Source of the DNA: Bacteroidales bacterium Bact_09
Lineage (GTDB): Bacteria > Bacteroidota > Bacteroidia > Bacteroidales > UBA932
DNA length: 63,676 bases
NCBI GenBank assembly: GCA_001603455.1
Contig: LUZA01000002.1
Span: forward strand, 1 to 63,676
Direction of reading: 5' to 3'
The position numbers and the translations under genes were made by a program. Below, piece after piece: positions 45,085-54,155 of this stretch. Each line of letters begins with the position of its first letter. Positions within the stretch are counted from its first letter, which is position 1. The notes beneath the pieces were generated by a model. That model did no database searches, was not told where the DNA came from, and saw only the letters and a program-made list of their open reading frames with translations.

Positions 45085-46551
45085 TTAAGCTTTCTTAATT
45101 TGGTTTGTCAGGTTATCGATATCTATTATCTCTCCGCAAGTGAGTACCGATCCTATAATAACACCCATTATGCCGTGCGCGTTGATATTCTGTCCTGCAA
45201 GAAAGAGGTTGGGGACCTTGGTACGGTGAGATATGAACGTCTGGGTGTGATCGTTTTTATCCCTGAGGATGCCGTACATGGATCCTTCAACCGTTCCTGT
45301 GTAATCGCTGTAGGTAAGAGGAGTGGATGTCCAGAAATCCTCAATATGACTGATGGTGCCAGGAAATTGCTTTTCAAGGTTCAGAAGCATCTGGTGTGCT
45401 TTTTTTGCCTTGAAATCTTCGTATTCTGCACCGCGGTTTCCAAGAGGCAGGTCTTTCCACCGTTCCACTTCGTTCCAGGACATACTCTCGAACAAGACAG
45501 CACTCCGGACGTATTGCTGGTGGGGTTGATCACACATGTGCATGTAAAAGAAATGACCTTCCCATACAGAATTACGGGGATAGTGATAGAAGTTGTAATT
45601 CAGGTATGGAACGATTTTTTCCCTGAATTTGATGTAAACCGTAAAATTCGACAGTGTTTGTCGTATACGCCGAATCCTTTGCTTGTATGCCTTGCGGATC
45701 AGGGGCGTGTCTGTCATGTCCATCAGAATGCCAGGATGAATGTCGGAAATAACGTTACCAGCTTCTATGAACTCGTTATTGAGTAATGTAACGCCGGTAG
45801 CCTTTGTATCATCAAAATTCACCTTGGTCACAGGCTGGCCTGTTATAATACTGCCTCCGAAACTGCGTATGGAATCGCAAAGCAACTGCACCACTATGTC
45901 GCTTCCACCTACAAAACGGAAGGCGCTTTTATTATAGAAATCGGTGATCAGGGCATGGTAATACAACGGTGTTTTTTCTGCAACTCCGCCGTAAAGCGGC
46001 ATAATGCCGGCCAGCACATTCTGTAATTTATAATCTCCTGTCAGAGAATGTATATATTCGGCCACACCTATCTGCATGTTAGAACTGTCCAGCCAATAAG
46101 GATTTTCCATATTTCTGAACGAGTAAAGCGGGGAACGTTCTGCTATCGCCTCCATCCGGTGGATGTACATTTTTATGGCGTTCTTTTCCCTGGGAAAATG
46201 CCGGGCAAGTGTTTCTGTAAAGGGCTCCTGGCCGTTGGCATAGGCGTAACGTTCTCCCTGATAGGAAACCATATCGTATCCGGCCTGGTCCAGTCTGCTG
46301 AGCTGTACTTTTTGGTCCAGAGAAAGGTATTTAAAATAACGATGCAGTGGTTGTCCTTCATCCATGCTGCCTATGTAGTGCATCCCGGTCTCGAATTTAA
46401 CATCTTTGCGGATAAAAGTCTGCAGGCATCCACCCGGAAGGCTGTTCTTTTCTATCAAAGCCACCTTCAGACCGTTTTTGGACAGGATGTATCCGCATAC
46501 CAGGCCTCCGAGTCCGGTCCCAATTATAATCACATCGTATTTACCGCTCAT
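45085..46551 (-). CDS. CrtI/CrtO-like FAD-dependent oxidoreductase
   Basis: A 488-residue flavoprotein of the phytoene desaturase / retinol saturase type: dinucleotide motif IIGTGLGGLVCGY (10-22) followed by IEKNSLPGG, and a C-terminal NLFLAGQNINAHGIMGVIIG FAD segment. Such enzymes desaturate, isomerise or saturate conjugated chains. In an aryl-polyene operon it may adjust double bonds of the polyene or isomerise the chain, since the ketosynthase cycle alone should already give a conjugated product. It overlaps the exporter gene by 11 bases. Confidence 0.88.
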   Translation of the reverse strand: MSGKYDVIIIGTGLGGLVCGYILSKNGLKVALIEKNSLPGGCLQTFIRKDVKFETGMHYIGSMDEGQPLHRYFKYLSLDQKVQLSRLDQAGYDMVSYQGERYAYANGQEPFTETLARHFPREKNAIKMYIHRMEAIAERSPLYSFRNMENPYWLDSSNMQIGVAEYIHSLTGDYKLQNVLAGIMPLYGGVAEKTPLYYHALITDFYNKSAFRFVGGSDIVVQLLCDSIRSFGGSIITGQPVTKVNFDDTKATGVTLLNNEFIEAGNVISDIHPGILMDMTDTPLIRKAYKQRIRRIRQTLSNFTVYIKFREKIVPYLNYNFYHYPRNSVWEGHFFYMHMCDQPHQQYVRSAVLFESMSWNEVERWKDLPLGNRGAEYEDFKAKKAHQMLLNLEKQFPGTISHIEDFWTSTPLTYSDYTGTVEGSMYGILRDKNDHTQTFISHRTKVPNLFLAGQNINAHGIMGVIIGSVLTCGEIIDIDNLTNQIKKA

Positions 46552-49500
46552 CGGTTTCAGGTTTATCTGTGTATGTTAAGTTAACCGGAACTGAAACACA
46601 ATGGGCTGCCAGTTCTCTTTTTCCCGGATCTGCAATATACGCTTTAATCTTCAGATCCCTGCGCACGAGGGAGGCTGTCAGTGCGAATTCCCCGCAGTTA
46701 TGGTCTTCCAGGTAGTAATCACCGCTCAATGGCATTGCTTCTATCCGGTCTGCAAAATTACTGTTTTTTCTCATTGAATGGCGCACCGAGGCATAAACAT
46801 CCCTCCCTTTATAAAGGTAATTATGCAATACCTTGGGAGCGTGGTAATAAGCGTTTTCAATCCTGGCCGAGATTATCGCGTATTCCCTTACAAACAGCCT
46901 GCGTACTGATTTTGCCCGTTCCTGGTATGATTCTCCGTACGAAGTGTCATCGCAGGCTATCCGGGGCAGTATCCTGACAGTCATTTTACCTTTGCGCAAC
47001 AAGAAGTCTTTCTTGGGAAGTACATGTCCGAATCCATGCAGCAATACCGGTGTGATATCCAGATTCATGTCCGATGCCAGGTGGAATGCTCCTTTGTGAA
47101 AACGTAAAATGGAGCAATCGACTGAGCGCGTTCCTTCGGGGAAGATCATCACCGAATACCCCCTATCTATCCTTTCCCGCACCAATTCCCGGTGCGTGGT
47201 CAGATATTCAATGGGCAAAAAATCGGCAAAACGCAGGATCACTTTGTAGAACGGGGAATTCCACTCCCGGTTGTTTGTCATGACGATGATCTGGGGATGG
47301 AGCATAATAATGGCCATCAGGTCCAGGTGTGACTGGTGATTGGCAACAATAACAGAAGGCCGTGAAAGGTCCAGGTTTTCCCAGCCGGTAAGTTCCATTG
47401 AAGTTCCGGGTACACGGTATATGACAAACCGGCACATGTCTTGCAATATCTTGTGAAAACGGACTTTGTTTTTCTCACTCCGGCCCCCGAATATCAGAAG
47501 CAGTGTACCGGCAAGAGTCAGGTAAAAGACTCCAAGCAGGAAGAATGAAAAAGCAACCGCTGAATATGTCATATTCATTATGGTCAGAGGTTCTTCGCGC
47601 CGGTGCCCGCGTTTTGTTACCAGTTTCCTGTACAGGTAAGGCGGTATGATGTAAGCAGAGATCACTACCGAGATCATGCCTATGATGGTGATCTGGGCCA
47701 GCGAACGCATGGCCGGGTGTCTGGCAACGATCAGGGACCCTATGCCTGCAAGCATGATCAACGCCGATAAGGCTACGGTATTTTTGTAAGTGCTGAGCAT
47801 CTTTTTGCCGAAGGCATGTTCGTATATCATGCCTTCGGTGATAAATATGGTATAATCGTCCCCCAGACCGAAAATAAACGTGGCAAGGATAATATTTACT
47901 ATGTTAAACTCCAGGTTCAGCAGGCTCATGATGCCCAGGATCCAGATCCAACTGATGGCAAGAGGCAGGAAAGCGATCACGCTCAGCTCAAACCGGCCGA
48001 AGGATACTGTTAGGAAAAGGAAAACAATAAAACTGCATATAAAAAGCACATAGTCAAAATCGGAAGATAGCGACGAAATCATCATCCGCGTGACAGATCC
48101 CAGATCAAAAGCGAAAGTATTGGGCCCCAGTTTGTTAAGTTCTTTTTCCAGTTCGGGGGCATCCTGGGCTTCTATGTGGAGCAAAGTATAGATCAGGCTT
48201 TTTTCGGGGCTTTGGGATATGTAGTTGGCGGCCAGATCTTCCGGTAATGGCCCGGAAAGAGAAGTCTCTGCTGTTTGGAAGGATTGCATAAGGATCTCTT
48301 CAAACCGGGTAAAAGAACCTTCCCGGAAACCGTTTTCCAGTGCAACGGCCCTGAATAGTTTTAGGAAAGGATCCCTGCGTATCTGCCAGAAATCATTCCA
48401 CCGGTTTATTCTTTTTTCACGCATGGACCGGGATGGCATAAAGGTTCCAATGCCCGACATACGGTATTTATTTATATGGGGCAGGGACGTTTCATAATGC
48501 TCCAGCGCCTGGTCCAGGGTGGGGCCTTCTGCCACAAAATACATCACGTGTTGCGAACCTTGCGTCCTGTTCAAAAGTTTTTCCATACCCTCCTTTTGCT
48601 GTGGAGTCATATAGTTGATCGACTGCATATTGGCGTTGAATACAACACCCTTGTTACTAATCCAGAGAAAAACGGTCACTAAAAATAACGCAAGTATTAT
48701 CCAACGGTTCCTTTCCGGGGAAGAATCAGCTAACTTGCCAAAATTCAGCGATTTGGGAACCATCTGAGATCTGCCCGTCATGTGTGGCAGGAAAATAAGC
48801 ACAAAGAGTATAGTTCCCAGCAGCAGGAGCGAAGCGAACAGCCCAAAACTCTTCATGGCAGGCGAACTGATGAATAAAAGGCTTAGGAAGGCACCTATTG
48901 TTGTTATATTGCCCGTGGTAAGCGGAGGGACAATATCGGCGATGGTCTGACGCGGCGAATAACCTTCCTTTATGTGGGACAGGAAATGTAACGGATAATT
49001 CACAGCGATCCCCACGATCACAGATCCAGCTCCTATGGCGATCAGGGACAGGGAAGATGTCAACATTCCTGCCATAGAGAAAGCAAAAAGGGAACCAGCA
49101 AGGATCGAAAGTCCAATAAGCAGAATATGTTTTATGTTCCTGAAAAAAAGCGATAAAAGAATGGCTATGACAACCATGGCAATAGCTACCGACAACCAGG
49201 TGTCTTTCCTGATCTGGGTGGCATTTGTCAGGGCAATGTAAGCGGCACCGAAAGGTATGGCAGACACTTTGTGATCCAGATCTGCCTCTGTTTTTTCAAG
49301 TGCCTGGTCTATGGCTTTTATGAGTTTTTTGTTGTTTCCCGTATCGCCGGTGGAATAGCGTGAATCGATGGTCAGAACCGCTTCTTTTCCGTCTTTAGAG
49401 AAAATATAATCTTCATAAAGATTAAAGTGGTCACCCAGACGAAATCCTTCCAGCCTTTCCAGCAGAGGTCCCGAAAACAGCAGTGGATCTGTTAGTAATG

Positions 49501-50017
49501 TGTTTTTGAGCATCATCCCGGCAGGGGATAGGAGCAATTCCTTCACCTGGCGTATTCTCTGTTCCACTACCTGGGGTTGCAACAGAGAATCAATTCTGGC
49601 ATAATCCTCCTCTTGCAGGTAGTAGGGCATGTTGGAGGTGACATGTGTGCTGACTTCCATCATCAGGGAAGGATCTATACGGCAGGTGATCTTTTGGATA
49701 TGTTCCCCTGCAGGACCCTGTTCCAGCAGAACAGCAAGGCGGTTAGCCGCATTGGCCAGCAGGTCACGGTCAACAGTAACCTGGTCATCTGCCATAGAGA
49801 TATTGATGATGATTTTGCTGGTACCGCCAATATTCTGGTATGCATAGCCTATACGTTCGTGGTCCTTCCCCGTGGTTAGGAATCCCGAAACATCTTCGTT
49901 AACGTGCACCAGAAAAAGGCCTCCGGCAGTAACTACTGCACACAAGGTAAGCAGAACATACAGAGACCTGGTGTTCTTTCGAAAATGATCGTATATTTTC
50001 AGGAACGCTTGACCCAT
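46541..50017 (-). CDS. MMPL/RND-type lipid exporter fused to a PlsC-like acyltransferase
   Basis: A 1158-residue fusion. Residues 1 to about 840 form an MMPL/RND-type exporter with two sets of membrane helices (VAIAMVVIAILLSLFF, GAGSVIVGIAVNYPLHFL; later FGLGDDYTIFITEG) and two periplasmic loops. Residues about 880-1090 are a glycerolipid acyltransferase: HX4D at His894-Asp899 (NHQSHLDLM) and FPEGTRS. MMPL-type exporters are common in aryl-polyene clusters; here the acyltransferase is on the same chain, suggesting lipidation coupled to transport across the inner membrane. The catalytic motifs are intact, so both halves may work. Confidence 0.9.
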   Translation of the reverse strand: MGQAFLKIYDHFRKNTRSLYVLLTLCAVVTAGGLFLVHVNEDVSGFLTTGKDHERIGYAYQNIGGTSKIIINISMADDQVTVDRDLLANAANRLAVLLEQGPAGEHIQKITCRIDPSLMMEVSTHVTSNMPYYLQEEDYARIDSLLQPQVVEQRIRQVKELLLSPAGMMLKNTLLTDPLLFSGPLLERLEGFRLGDHFNLYEDYIFSKDGKEAVLTIDSRYSTGDTGNNKKLIKAIDQALEKTEADLDHKVSAIPFGAAYIALTNATQIRKDTWLSVAIAMVVIAILLSLFFRNIKHILLIGLSILAGSLFAFSMAGMLTSSLSLIAIGAGSVIVGIAVNYPLHFLSHIKEGYSPRQTIADIVPPLTTGNITTIGAFLSLLFISSPAMKSFGLFASLLLLGTILFVLIFLPHMTGRSQMVPKSLNFGKLADSSPERNRWIILALFLVTVFLWISNKGVVFNANMQSINYMTPQQKEGMEKLLNRTQGSQHVMYFVAEGPTLDQALEHYETSLPHINKYRMSGIGTFMPSRSMREKRINRWNDFWQIRRDPFLKLFRAVALENGFREGSFTRFEEILMQSFQTAETSLSGPLPEDLAANYISQSPEKSLIYTLLHIEAQDAPELEKELNKLGPNTFAFDLGSVTRMMISSLSSDFDYVLFICSFIVFLFLTVSFGRFELSVIAFLPLAISWIWILGIMSLLNLEFNIVNIILATFIFGLGDDYTIFITEGMIYEHAFGKKMLSTYKNTVALSALIMLAGIGSLIVARHPAMRSLAQITIIGMISVVISAYIIPPYLYRKLVTKRGHRREEPLTIMNMTYSAVAFSFFLLGVFYLTLAGTLLLIFGGRSEKNKVRFHKILQDMCRFVIYRVPGTSMELTGWENLDLSRPSVIVANHQSHLDLMAIIMLHPQIIVMTNNREWNSPFYKVILRFADFLPIEYLTTHRELVRERIDRGYSVMIFPEGTRSVDCSILRFHKGAFHLASDMNLDITPVLLHGFGHVLPKKDFLLRKGKMTVRILPRIACDDTSYGESYQERAKSVRRLFVREYAIISARIENAYYHAPKVLHNYLYKGRDVYASVRHSMRKNSNFADRIEAMPLSGDYYLEDHNCGEFALTASLVRRDLKIKAYIADPGKRELAAHCVSVPVNLTYTDKPETDER

Positions 50018-50742
50018 TTTCGCAGGAGCATTGATGGATAACCATATATGAACGCAGATACGGTCAGAATCGTGTTTAACAGGCTTATACGCAGGAAATC
50101 ACGTCCTTTCCTGAAATGCGTAACACGTTGGCCGGCAGGGGCATAGAATACTTTTATAGACAATGGAACAATGGGGATCCTTTTCCAGGCAAGCCTTACC
50201 AGTATCTCCAGTTCTGTTTCATAACGAGTTGTCAGTAGCCGCATTTTGTTCATCCTGTAAATGGGATACAGGCGGAATCCGGTCTGTGTGTCGGGAAGCC
50301 GCCTGAATGTCTGCAGAGTAAACCAGAAATTAGAAAACTTATTGGCAAAGGTGTTTTTTCTGGGCATGTTTTCCTGCCTGAAGGTACGGCTTCCTACAAT
50401 GACTGCTCCAGGATGTTCTTCAATGGCTTTGATAAACCGGGGGATCTCTGAAGGATAATGCTGTCCATCGCCATCGAGTGTTATGGCATAGCGGTAACCT
50501 CTTACGTGAGCAAAGGCAAAGGCACGTGACAGGGCGTATCCTTTACCCCTGTTCTTCCTGTACGATATGATCTCCGGTTCTAAGGAAAGTGTCCTCAGCT
50601 GGTCCAATGTATTGTCGATGGACCCGTCATTAACTACAATAAGATGATTGCAATACGCCATGGTCTCCTCTATGACGCAGAGGATCGTGGACGCATTGTT
50701 ATACGTCGGAATAATTACACAGATATCGTCTCTTGCAGGCAT
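49999..50742 (-). CDS. DPM1/ArnC-like family 2 glycosyltransferase
   Basis: A 247-residue GT2 resembling dolichyl/polyprenyl-phosphate sugar transferases: VIIPTYNNASTI at the N-terminus, DGSIDNT, a metal-binding DGDGQH (LDGDGQHYP), and DTQTGFRLYP. A single hydrophobic stretch near the C-terminus (LNTILTVSAFIYGYPSMLL) may anchor it. The ATG at 50742 is preferred to an in-frame start at 50799, which would overlap most of the dehydratase tail; even so it overlaps that gene by 28 bases. It may make a polyprenyl-phosphate sugar or glycosylate the pigment. An ArnE-like gene lies three genes upstream. Confidence 0.83.
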   Translation of the reverse strand: MPARDDICVIIPTYNNASTILCVIEETMAYCNHLIVVNDGSIDNTLDQLRTLSLEPEIISYRKNRGKGYALSRAFAFAHVRGYRYAITLDGDGQHYPSEIPRFIKAIEEHPGAVIVGSRTFRQENMPRKNTFANKFSNFWFTLQTFRRLPDTQTGFRLYPIYRMNKMRLLTTRYETELEILVRLAWKRIPIVPLSIKVFYAPAGQRVTHFRKGRDFLRISLLNTILTVSAFIYGYPSMLLRKWVKRS

Positions 50743-51092
50743 AAAGTCATTTTGGTCATGATGTTGTCCCCGTCCAGGACTTCGGTACGTATCTTCCACT
50801 TTTTCTCTTCCAGTTGATCGATTTGCATACGGAATACAACAAGTGGAGTTTCCCCCGGATAAATACCTCTTAGAAATTTTATATTGTCCGCCTTTTCCAG
50901 CATAAACTCCTTTTCCAGCACCACAGAAACAAGTTCTCTTGCCATTTCCACCAGGCAGGCTCCCGGCGTTATGGGATTGCCGGGGAAATGGGCACGGTAT
51001 ATCTGGTGGTCCTCCATCAACCGGACGGTTATCAGAAATCCTCCCGGACTGCTGGTCTTGTTAACGATCTTGTAGAGGCTGTTGAGAAACAT
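50715..51092 (-). CDS. Hot-dog 3-hydroxyacyl-ACP dehydratase (ApeI-like)
   Basis: A 125-residue hot-dog protein with the FabA/FabZ-type active-site block HFPGNPITPGACLVEMA, carrying the catalytic His and the Glu on the facing helix. In E. coli aryl-polyene synthesis, ApeI pairs with ApeP to dehydrate chain intermediates; the second dehydratase here is at 56567. The start at 51092 (MFLNSL) is chosen because the longer open frame would lie inside the LolA gene; an ATG at 51098 is also possible. It overlaps LolA by 32 bases and the glycosyltransferase by 28. Confidence 0.82.
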   Translation of the reverse strand: MFLNSLYKIVNKTSSPGGFLITVRLMEDHQIYRAHFPGNPITPGACLVEMARELVSVVLEKEFMLEKADNIKFLRGIYPGETPLVVFRMQIDQLEEKKWKIRTEVLDGDNIMTKMTLCLQETISV

Positions 51093-51696
51093 AAGCATCA
51101 AATATTTTATCGTCAATGGGCAGGTTAAACCGGATATTGCCCAGCCTGACCGTTGTCTTATCACCCGATACTTCGTAAATGACAATGGTCTGTATCATAT
51201 GGTCTTCTTTTCGGAAGAAGAGTTCCATATGTGTGAACATGCGTTTCATGTCCTTTTGTGCCGGAAAGAGCCTGACTTGTATGAAATCCCCGGAAGAAAC
51301 GAACTCAGAGGTGAAATTGCCGCTGTCTTCCAGTATTTCACCGCTCATTCCCAGTAGAATGATCTTGCCGATATGTCTGAAAAAACCTCCGGCACCGGGA
51401 TCAGGCACGGGGTTGCCCGATCTGTCGAGTATAGTGATGTCATTCCCTCTGAGCAGGAACCCGGACCGGTCCGGATTGTTGTATTGCCACAAGAGGCCAC
51501 CGTCTTTTTTATAGACGAGCCTTCCCCTTGAAATCCCTTTTTCGGTCAATACAGATACTTCTCTTTCCTGTTGAAATTCACATGAGAGGGTTTGTACATT
51601 TTGCAGTGCGTTCTTCATGCCGGCAGGATAATCCTGTGTACCGGGCACGCTCATACCGGCACATATCAGCAATGGCAAAATAAGGAACCTTTTCAT
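51061..51696 (-). CDS. LolA-like periplasmic lipoprotein/lipid carrier
   Basis: A 211-residue exported protein of the LolA fold (signal MKRFLILPLLICAGMSVPG; QNVQTLSCEFQQEREVSVL, SRGRLVYKKDGGLLWQY, LRGNDITILD). LolA-like proteins are standard parts of aryl-polyene clusters, where they probably carry the lipid-like pigment across the periplasm rather than lipoproteins. Its 3' end overlaps the ApeI-like gene by 32 bases, and it starts 2 bases after the ArnE-like gene's stop. Confidence 0.85.
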   Translation of the reverse strand: MKRFLILPLLICAGMSVPGTQDYPAGMKNALQNVQTLSCEFQQEREVSVLTEKGISRGRLVYKKDGGLLWQYNNPDRSGFLLRGNDITILDRSGNPVPDPGAGGFFRHIGKIILLGMSGEILEDSGNFTSEFVSSGDFIQVRLFPAQKDMKRMFTHMELFFRKEDHMIQTIVIYEVSGDKTTVRLGNIRFNLPIDDKIFDAYVSQQPLQDR

Positions 51697-51698
51697 GG

Positions 51699-52055
51699 CT
51701 ATTGTTTAAGGAGAAAAAATATACCAGTAACGATCAGAAAAACGCCAATCCAACGGGTAGGGGGGATGGCTTCCCTGAAAATGAAAAAAGCGGCAAGCAT
51801 CCCAAAAACATAGGCAAAGCTGGTTATGGGATAGGCAATTGAAAAAGGATAATGTTTAAGGATATACATCCAAAGCACAGTGGCCGATAAAAATAACACT
51901 CCTGCCAGGGCAAAATACCAGTTGGTTAACAGTTGTTTGAAATATACCCAGGTAAAACTGAACTTGTCCATACGTTCCATGGATACTTTGAGGCATACCT
52001 GACCGGATGCCAGCAAAATGGTCTGTAAAAGAGATAACAGTATGAATTTCAGCAT
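51699..52055 (-). CDS. ArnE/ArnF-like four-helix transporter (SMR/EamA superfamily)
   Basis: A 118-residue membrane protein with four predicted helices. It looks more like the ArnE/ArnF undecaprenyl-phosphate-aminosugar flippase subunits than like drug-exporting SMR proteins: the first helix reads LLASGQVCLKV where EmrE would carry its essential Glu14, and SIAYPITSFAYVFGMLAAFFI plus REAIPPTRWIGV follow the ArnE layout. This suggests flipping of a lipid-linked sugar, fitting the polyprenyl-phosphate-type glycosyltransferase in the same operon. It overlaps the ketosynthase-like gene by 7 bases. Confidence 0.75.
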   Translation of the reverse strand: MLKFILLSLLQTILLASGQVCLKVSMERMDKFSFTWVYFKQLLTNWYFALAGVLFLSATVLWMYILKHYPFSIAYPITSFAYVFGMLAAFFIFREAIPPTRWIGVFLIVTGIFFLLKQ

Positions 52056-52942
52056 TTTGATAAAAATATCAGTGAAGTTTCGGTTCTCCTGTAGTTATTT
52101 ATCAGCAATATGTTATCTGGTAATAAACCGCGTTGCATTTTGACGGCAGCTGCATACAGTTCATAGGCATGGTTGGTGAAAGATTCCCCAAATAAAGGCT
52201 TAACGGAAAGAGGCGTGATCCAGTCCTCCCGGGATTTGCCAAGGCGTAAGCACGTTTCCCGGATGGCTTTTTCTATTCTTTCTTCCGTGGGATTGTGCAA
52301 CAGTATCACTTCGCTGATACAGGCCATAGGGTTTTTTCCCGGGGTATCGGCCAGCATGAAACTGACAGCCGTTTCCCCGGCCATTTTCCCTTCCCAGAAT
52401 CCAACTTTATCTAATATATAGAAGTAATTGGGAATCATCTCGTCAAAACCTCCCACCAGGGCACTCCGGATCCTTCCCAACTGGAACTGCATAAAAGCAT
52501 CCAGCAAGGCGCTTTCAAAAGAAATCCCCAAATGTACGTAAGTACTGTTGTAGCCTGTACATTTCAGATGAACTGCAATGTGTGAGCTGATGGTATTGTG
52601 CGTGGAATTGATAAAATTGGTGGGTTGCAGGAATTCTTCCCCCTCCTGCAGCATGGCCAGCAGAAATTTTTCCGTGGTTTCCAGGCATCCCAGACCCGTA
52701 CCCACAATGATGGCATCGGGATCGTTGATCCCGGTGGCTTCAACAACAGTCGCGGAGGTAGCTATGGCTCTTTTCAAAATTTTTCCCATTCTTCTGGAAG
52801 ATACGGGATCCAGGAAACGTTTGTAATCGGCTTCAATAGAACGCTGGAATGGAACGTCGTAAGAAACCGGATTTTCCAGCCAATCATCACAGAGCGGATT
52901 TTGTACTGATATTTGTGCTGCTGCCTGTATGTATACACCCAT
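52049..52942 (-). CDS. Chain-length-factor-like ketosynthase homologue lacking the active-site Cys
   Basis: A 297-residue thiolase-fold protein, shorter than a normal ketosynthase (about 400). Where a ketosynthase has the nucleophilic Cys, it reads VHLGISFESALLDA with no Cys, and no catalytic His pair remains; FGESFTNHAYEL replaces the GHT-x-GAAG segment. It thus resembles chain-length factors (ApeC-like), which pair with an active ketosynthase, here probably the one at 52948 immediately upstream (5 bases away). It likely sets polyene length or stabilises the partner. Confidence 0.82.
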   Translation of the reverse strand: MGVYIQAAAQISVQNPLCDDWLENPVSYDVPFQRSIEADYKRFLDPVSSRRMGKILKRAIATSATVVEATGINDPDAIIVGTGLGCLETTEKFLLAMLQEGEEFLQPTNFINSTHNTISSHIAVHLKCTGYNSTYVHLGISFESALLDAFMQFQLGRIRSALVGGFDEMIPNYFYILDKVGFWEGKMAGETAVSFMLADTPGKNPMACISEVILLHNPTEERIEKAIRETCLRLGKSREDWITPLSVKPLFGESFTNHAYELYAAAVKMQRGLLPDNILLINNYRRTETSLIFLSKC

Positions 52943-52947
52943 AATGG

Positions 52948-54147
52948 TTAAATTTTTGAAAAAATGCAGGTAGTATCGTTTCCTCCGAACCCGAAAGAAT
53001 TGGTCATGACATTACGAATAGGCCTTAGAGGTTTTTCATCGGTTACCGGACGGAAGGAAAGCATTTTCATGGGATTTTTGTAATTCAGGTTAACCGGCAA
53101 AAAATCGTTAAGCATTGCCAGTATGGAAATCACCGATTCCACACTGCCGGCAGCACTGGTTGTATGACCCGTATAGGATTTGGTAGATGATACCGGCGGA
53201 ACCGAATCAGCCCCGAAGACACGCATCAGGGCTTTACCTTCACTTTCATCGTTGTTGGGAGTACCCGTTCCGTGTGCGTTCACATAATCGATCTGGCCCG
53301 GCTTAAGACCTGCTTCCTTCAAGGCTTTGATCATGGAGAGTACAGCTCCGTCACCTTCCGGCGAAGATGCCGTTTGGTGGTAAGCGTCACAGGCATTCCC
53401 GTATCCCGCAACCAGGCACAGAGGTTTAATGCCCCTGGCTTTAACGGATGCTTCCGATTCCAGTACCAGGTATGCGGCCCCTTCTCCCAGGTTCAGACCG
53501 GCACGTGTATCGTCAAAAGGCCTGCAGGGATCCTTATCCAGGATCTTGAGTGTATTGAATCCGTTCAGATGGAATTTTGAGAGGCATTCACTGCCTCCCG
53601 CAATCGCAATGGAAGTCCTTCCGGTACGGATCATGTCGGCACCCATGATCAATGCATTGGCTGCCGAAGAACAAGCCGTAGACAAGGTGGAGAGCATGTC
53701 AAATCCGCCGTAATGATCTGCGATCATTTGTGTGCAGACTCCGCAATCGTGTGACAGGATGTAATCATCACGGGTTTTATCGGGCGTAAGCATCTCCAGA
53801 AAAAATTTCTCGGTATTTTCCATTCCTCCGACGGTCGTTCCCGATATCAACACCGGATTCAGGGAGTTTTTTCCCCTGATCCCCGCCACGTCCATGGCTT
53901 CTCCCAGAGCGATGATACCCATCAGGGCGGTCCGTGTTGTCATCTGTTTCTTTGGTATACCTGCCATACGCCGTAATTCATCCGTACTGAAAGGTACCTC
54001 GGCACAGGGGAGGTGAGAATGCATGGATTCCAGCCAGCGCAAAGGACCTATGCCGCTTTTACGATAGTGCATGGATTCCAGGGTTGCAGCCGTGCCGGCA
54101 CCCAGGGATGTTATGATTCCGAGTCCCGTAACGTATATTTTTTCCAT
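52948..54147 (-). CDS. Beta-ketoacyl-ACP synthase (FabF-type) of the pigment pathway
   Basis: A 399-residue ketosynthase with the complete Cys-His-His triad: Cys159 in STACSSAANA, His292 in NAHGTGTPNND and His328 in SYTGHTTSAAG, plus a C-terminal NSFGFGGND. It condenses malonyl-ACP with the growing aryl-polyene chain. It lies between an acyl carrier protein gene (8 bases away) and the Cys-less partner, the layout of a KS/chain-length-factor pair in type II polyketide systems. One of three complete ketosynthases in the operon; exact division of labour is unknown. Confidence 0.93.
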   Translation of the reverse strand: MEKIYVTGLGIITSLGAGTAATLESMHYRKSGIGPLRWLESMHSHLPCAEVPFSTDELRRMAGIPKKQMTTRTALMGIIALGEAMDVAGIRGKNSLNPVLISGTTVGGMENTEKFFLEMLTPDKTRDDYILSHDCGVCTQMIADHYGGFDMLSTLSTACSSAANALIMGADMIRTGRTSIAIAGGSECLSKFHLNGFNTLKILDKDPCRPFDDTRAGLNLGEGAAYLVLESEASVKARGIKPLCLVAGYGNACDAYHQTASSPEGDGAVLSMIKALKEAGLKPGQIDYVNAHGTGTPNNDESEGKALMRVFGADSVPPVSSTKSYTGHTTSAAGSVESVISILAMLNDFLPVNLNYKNPMKMLSFRPVTDEKPLRPIRNVMTNSFGFGGNDTTCIFSKI

Positions 54148-54155
54148 CCGGAGAA

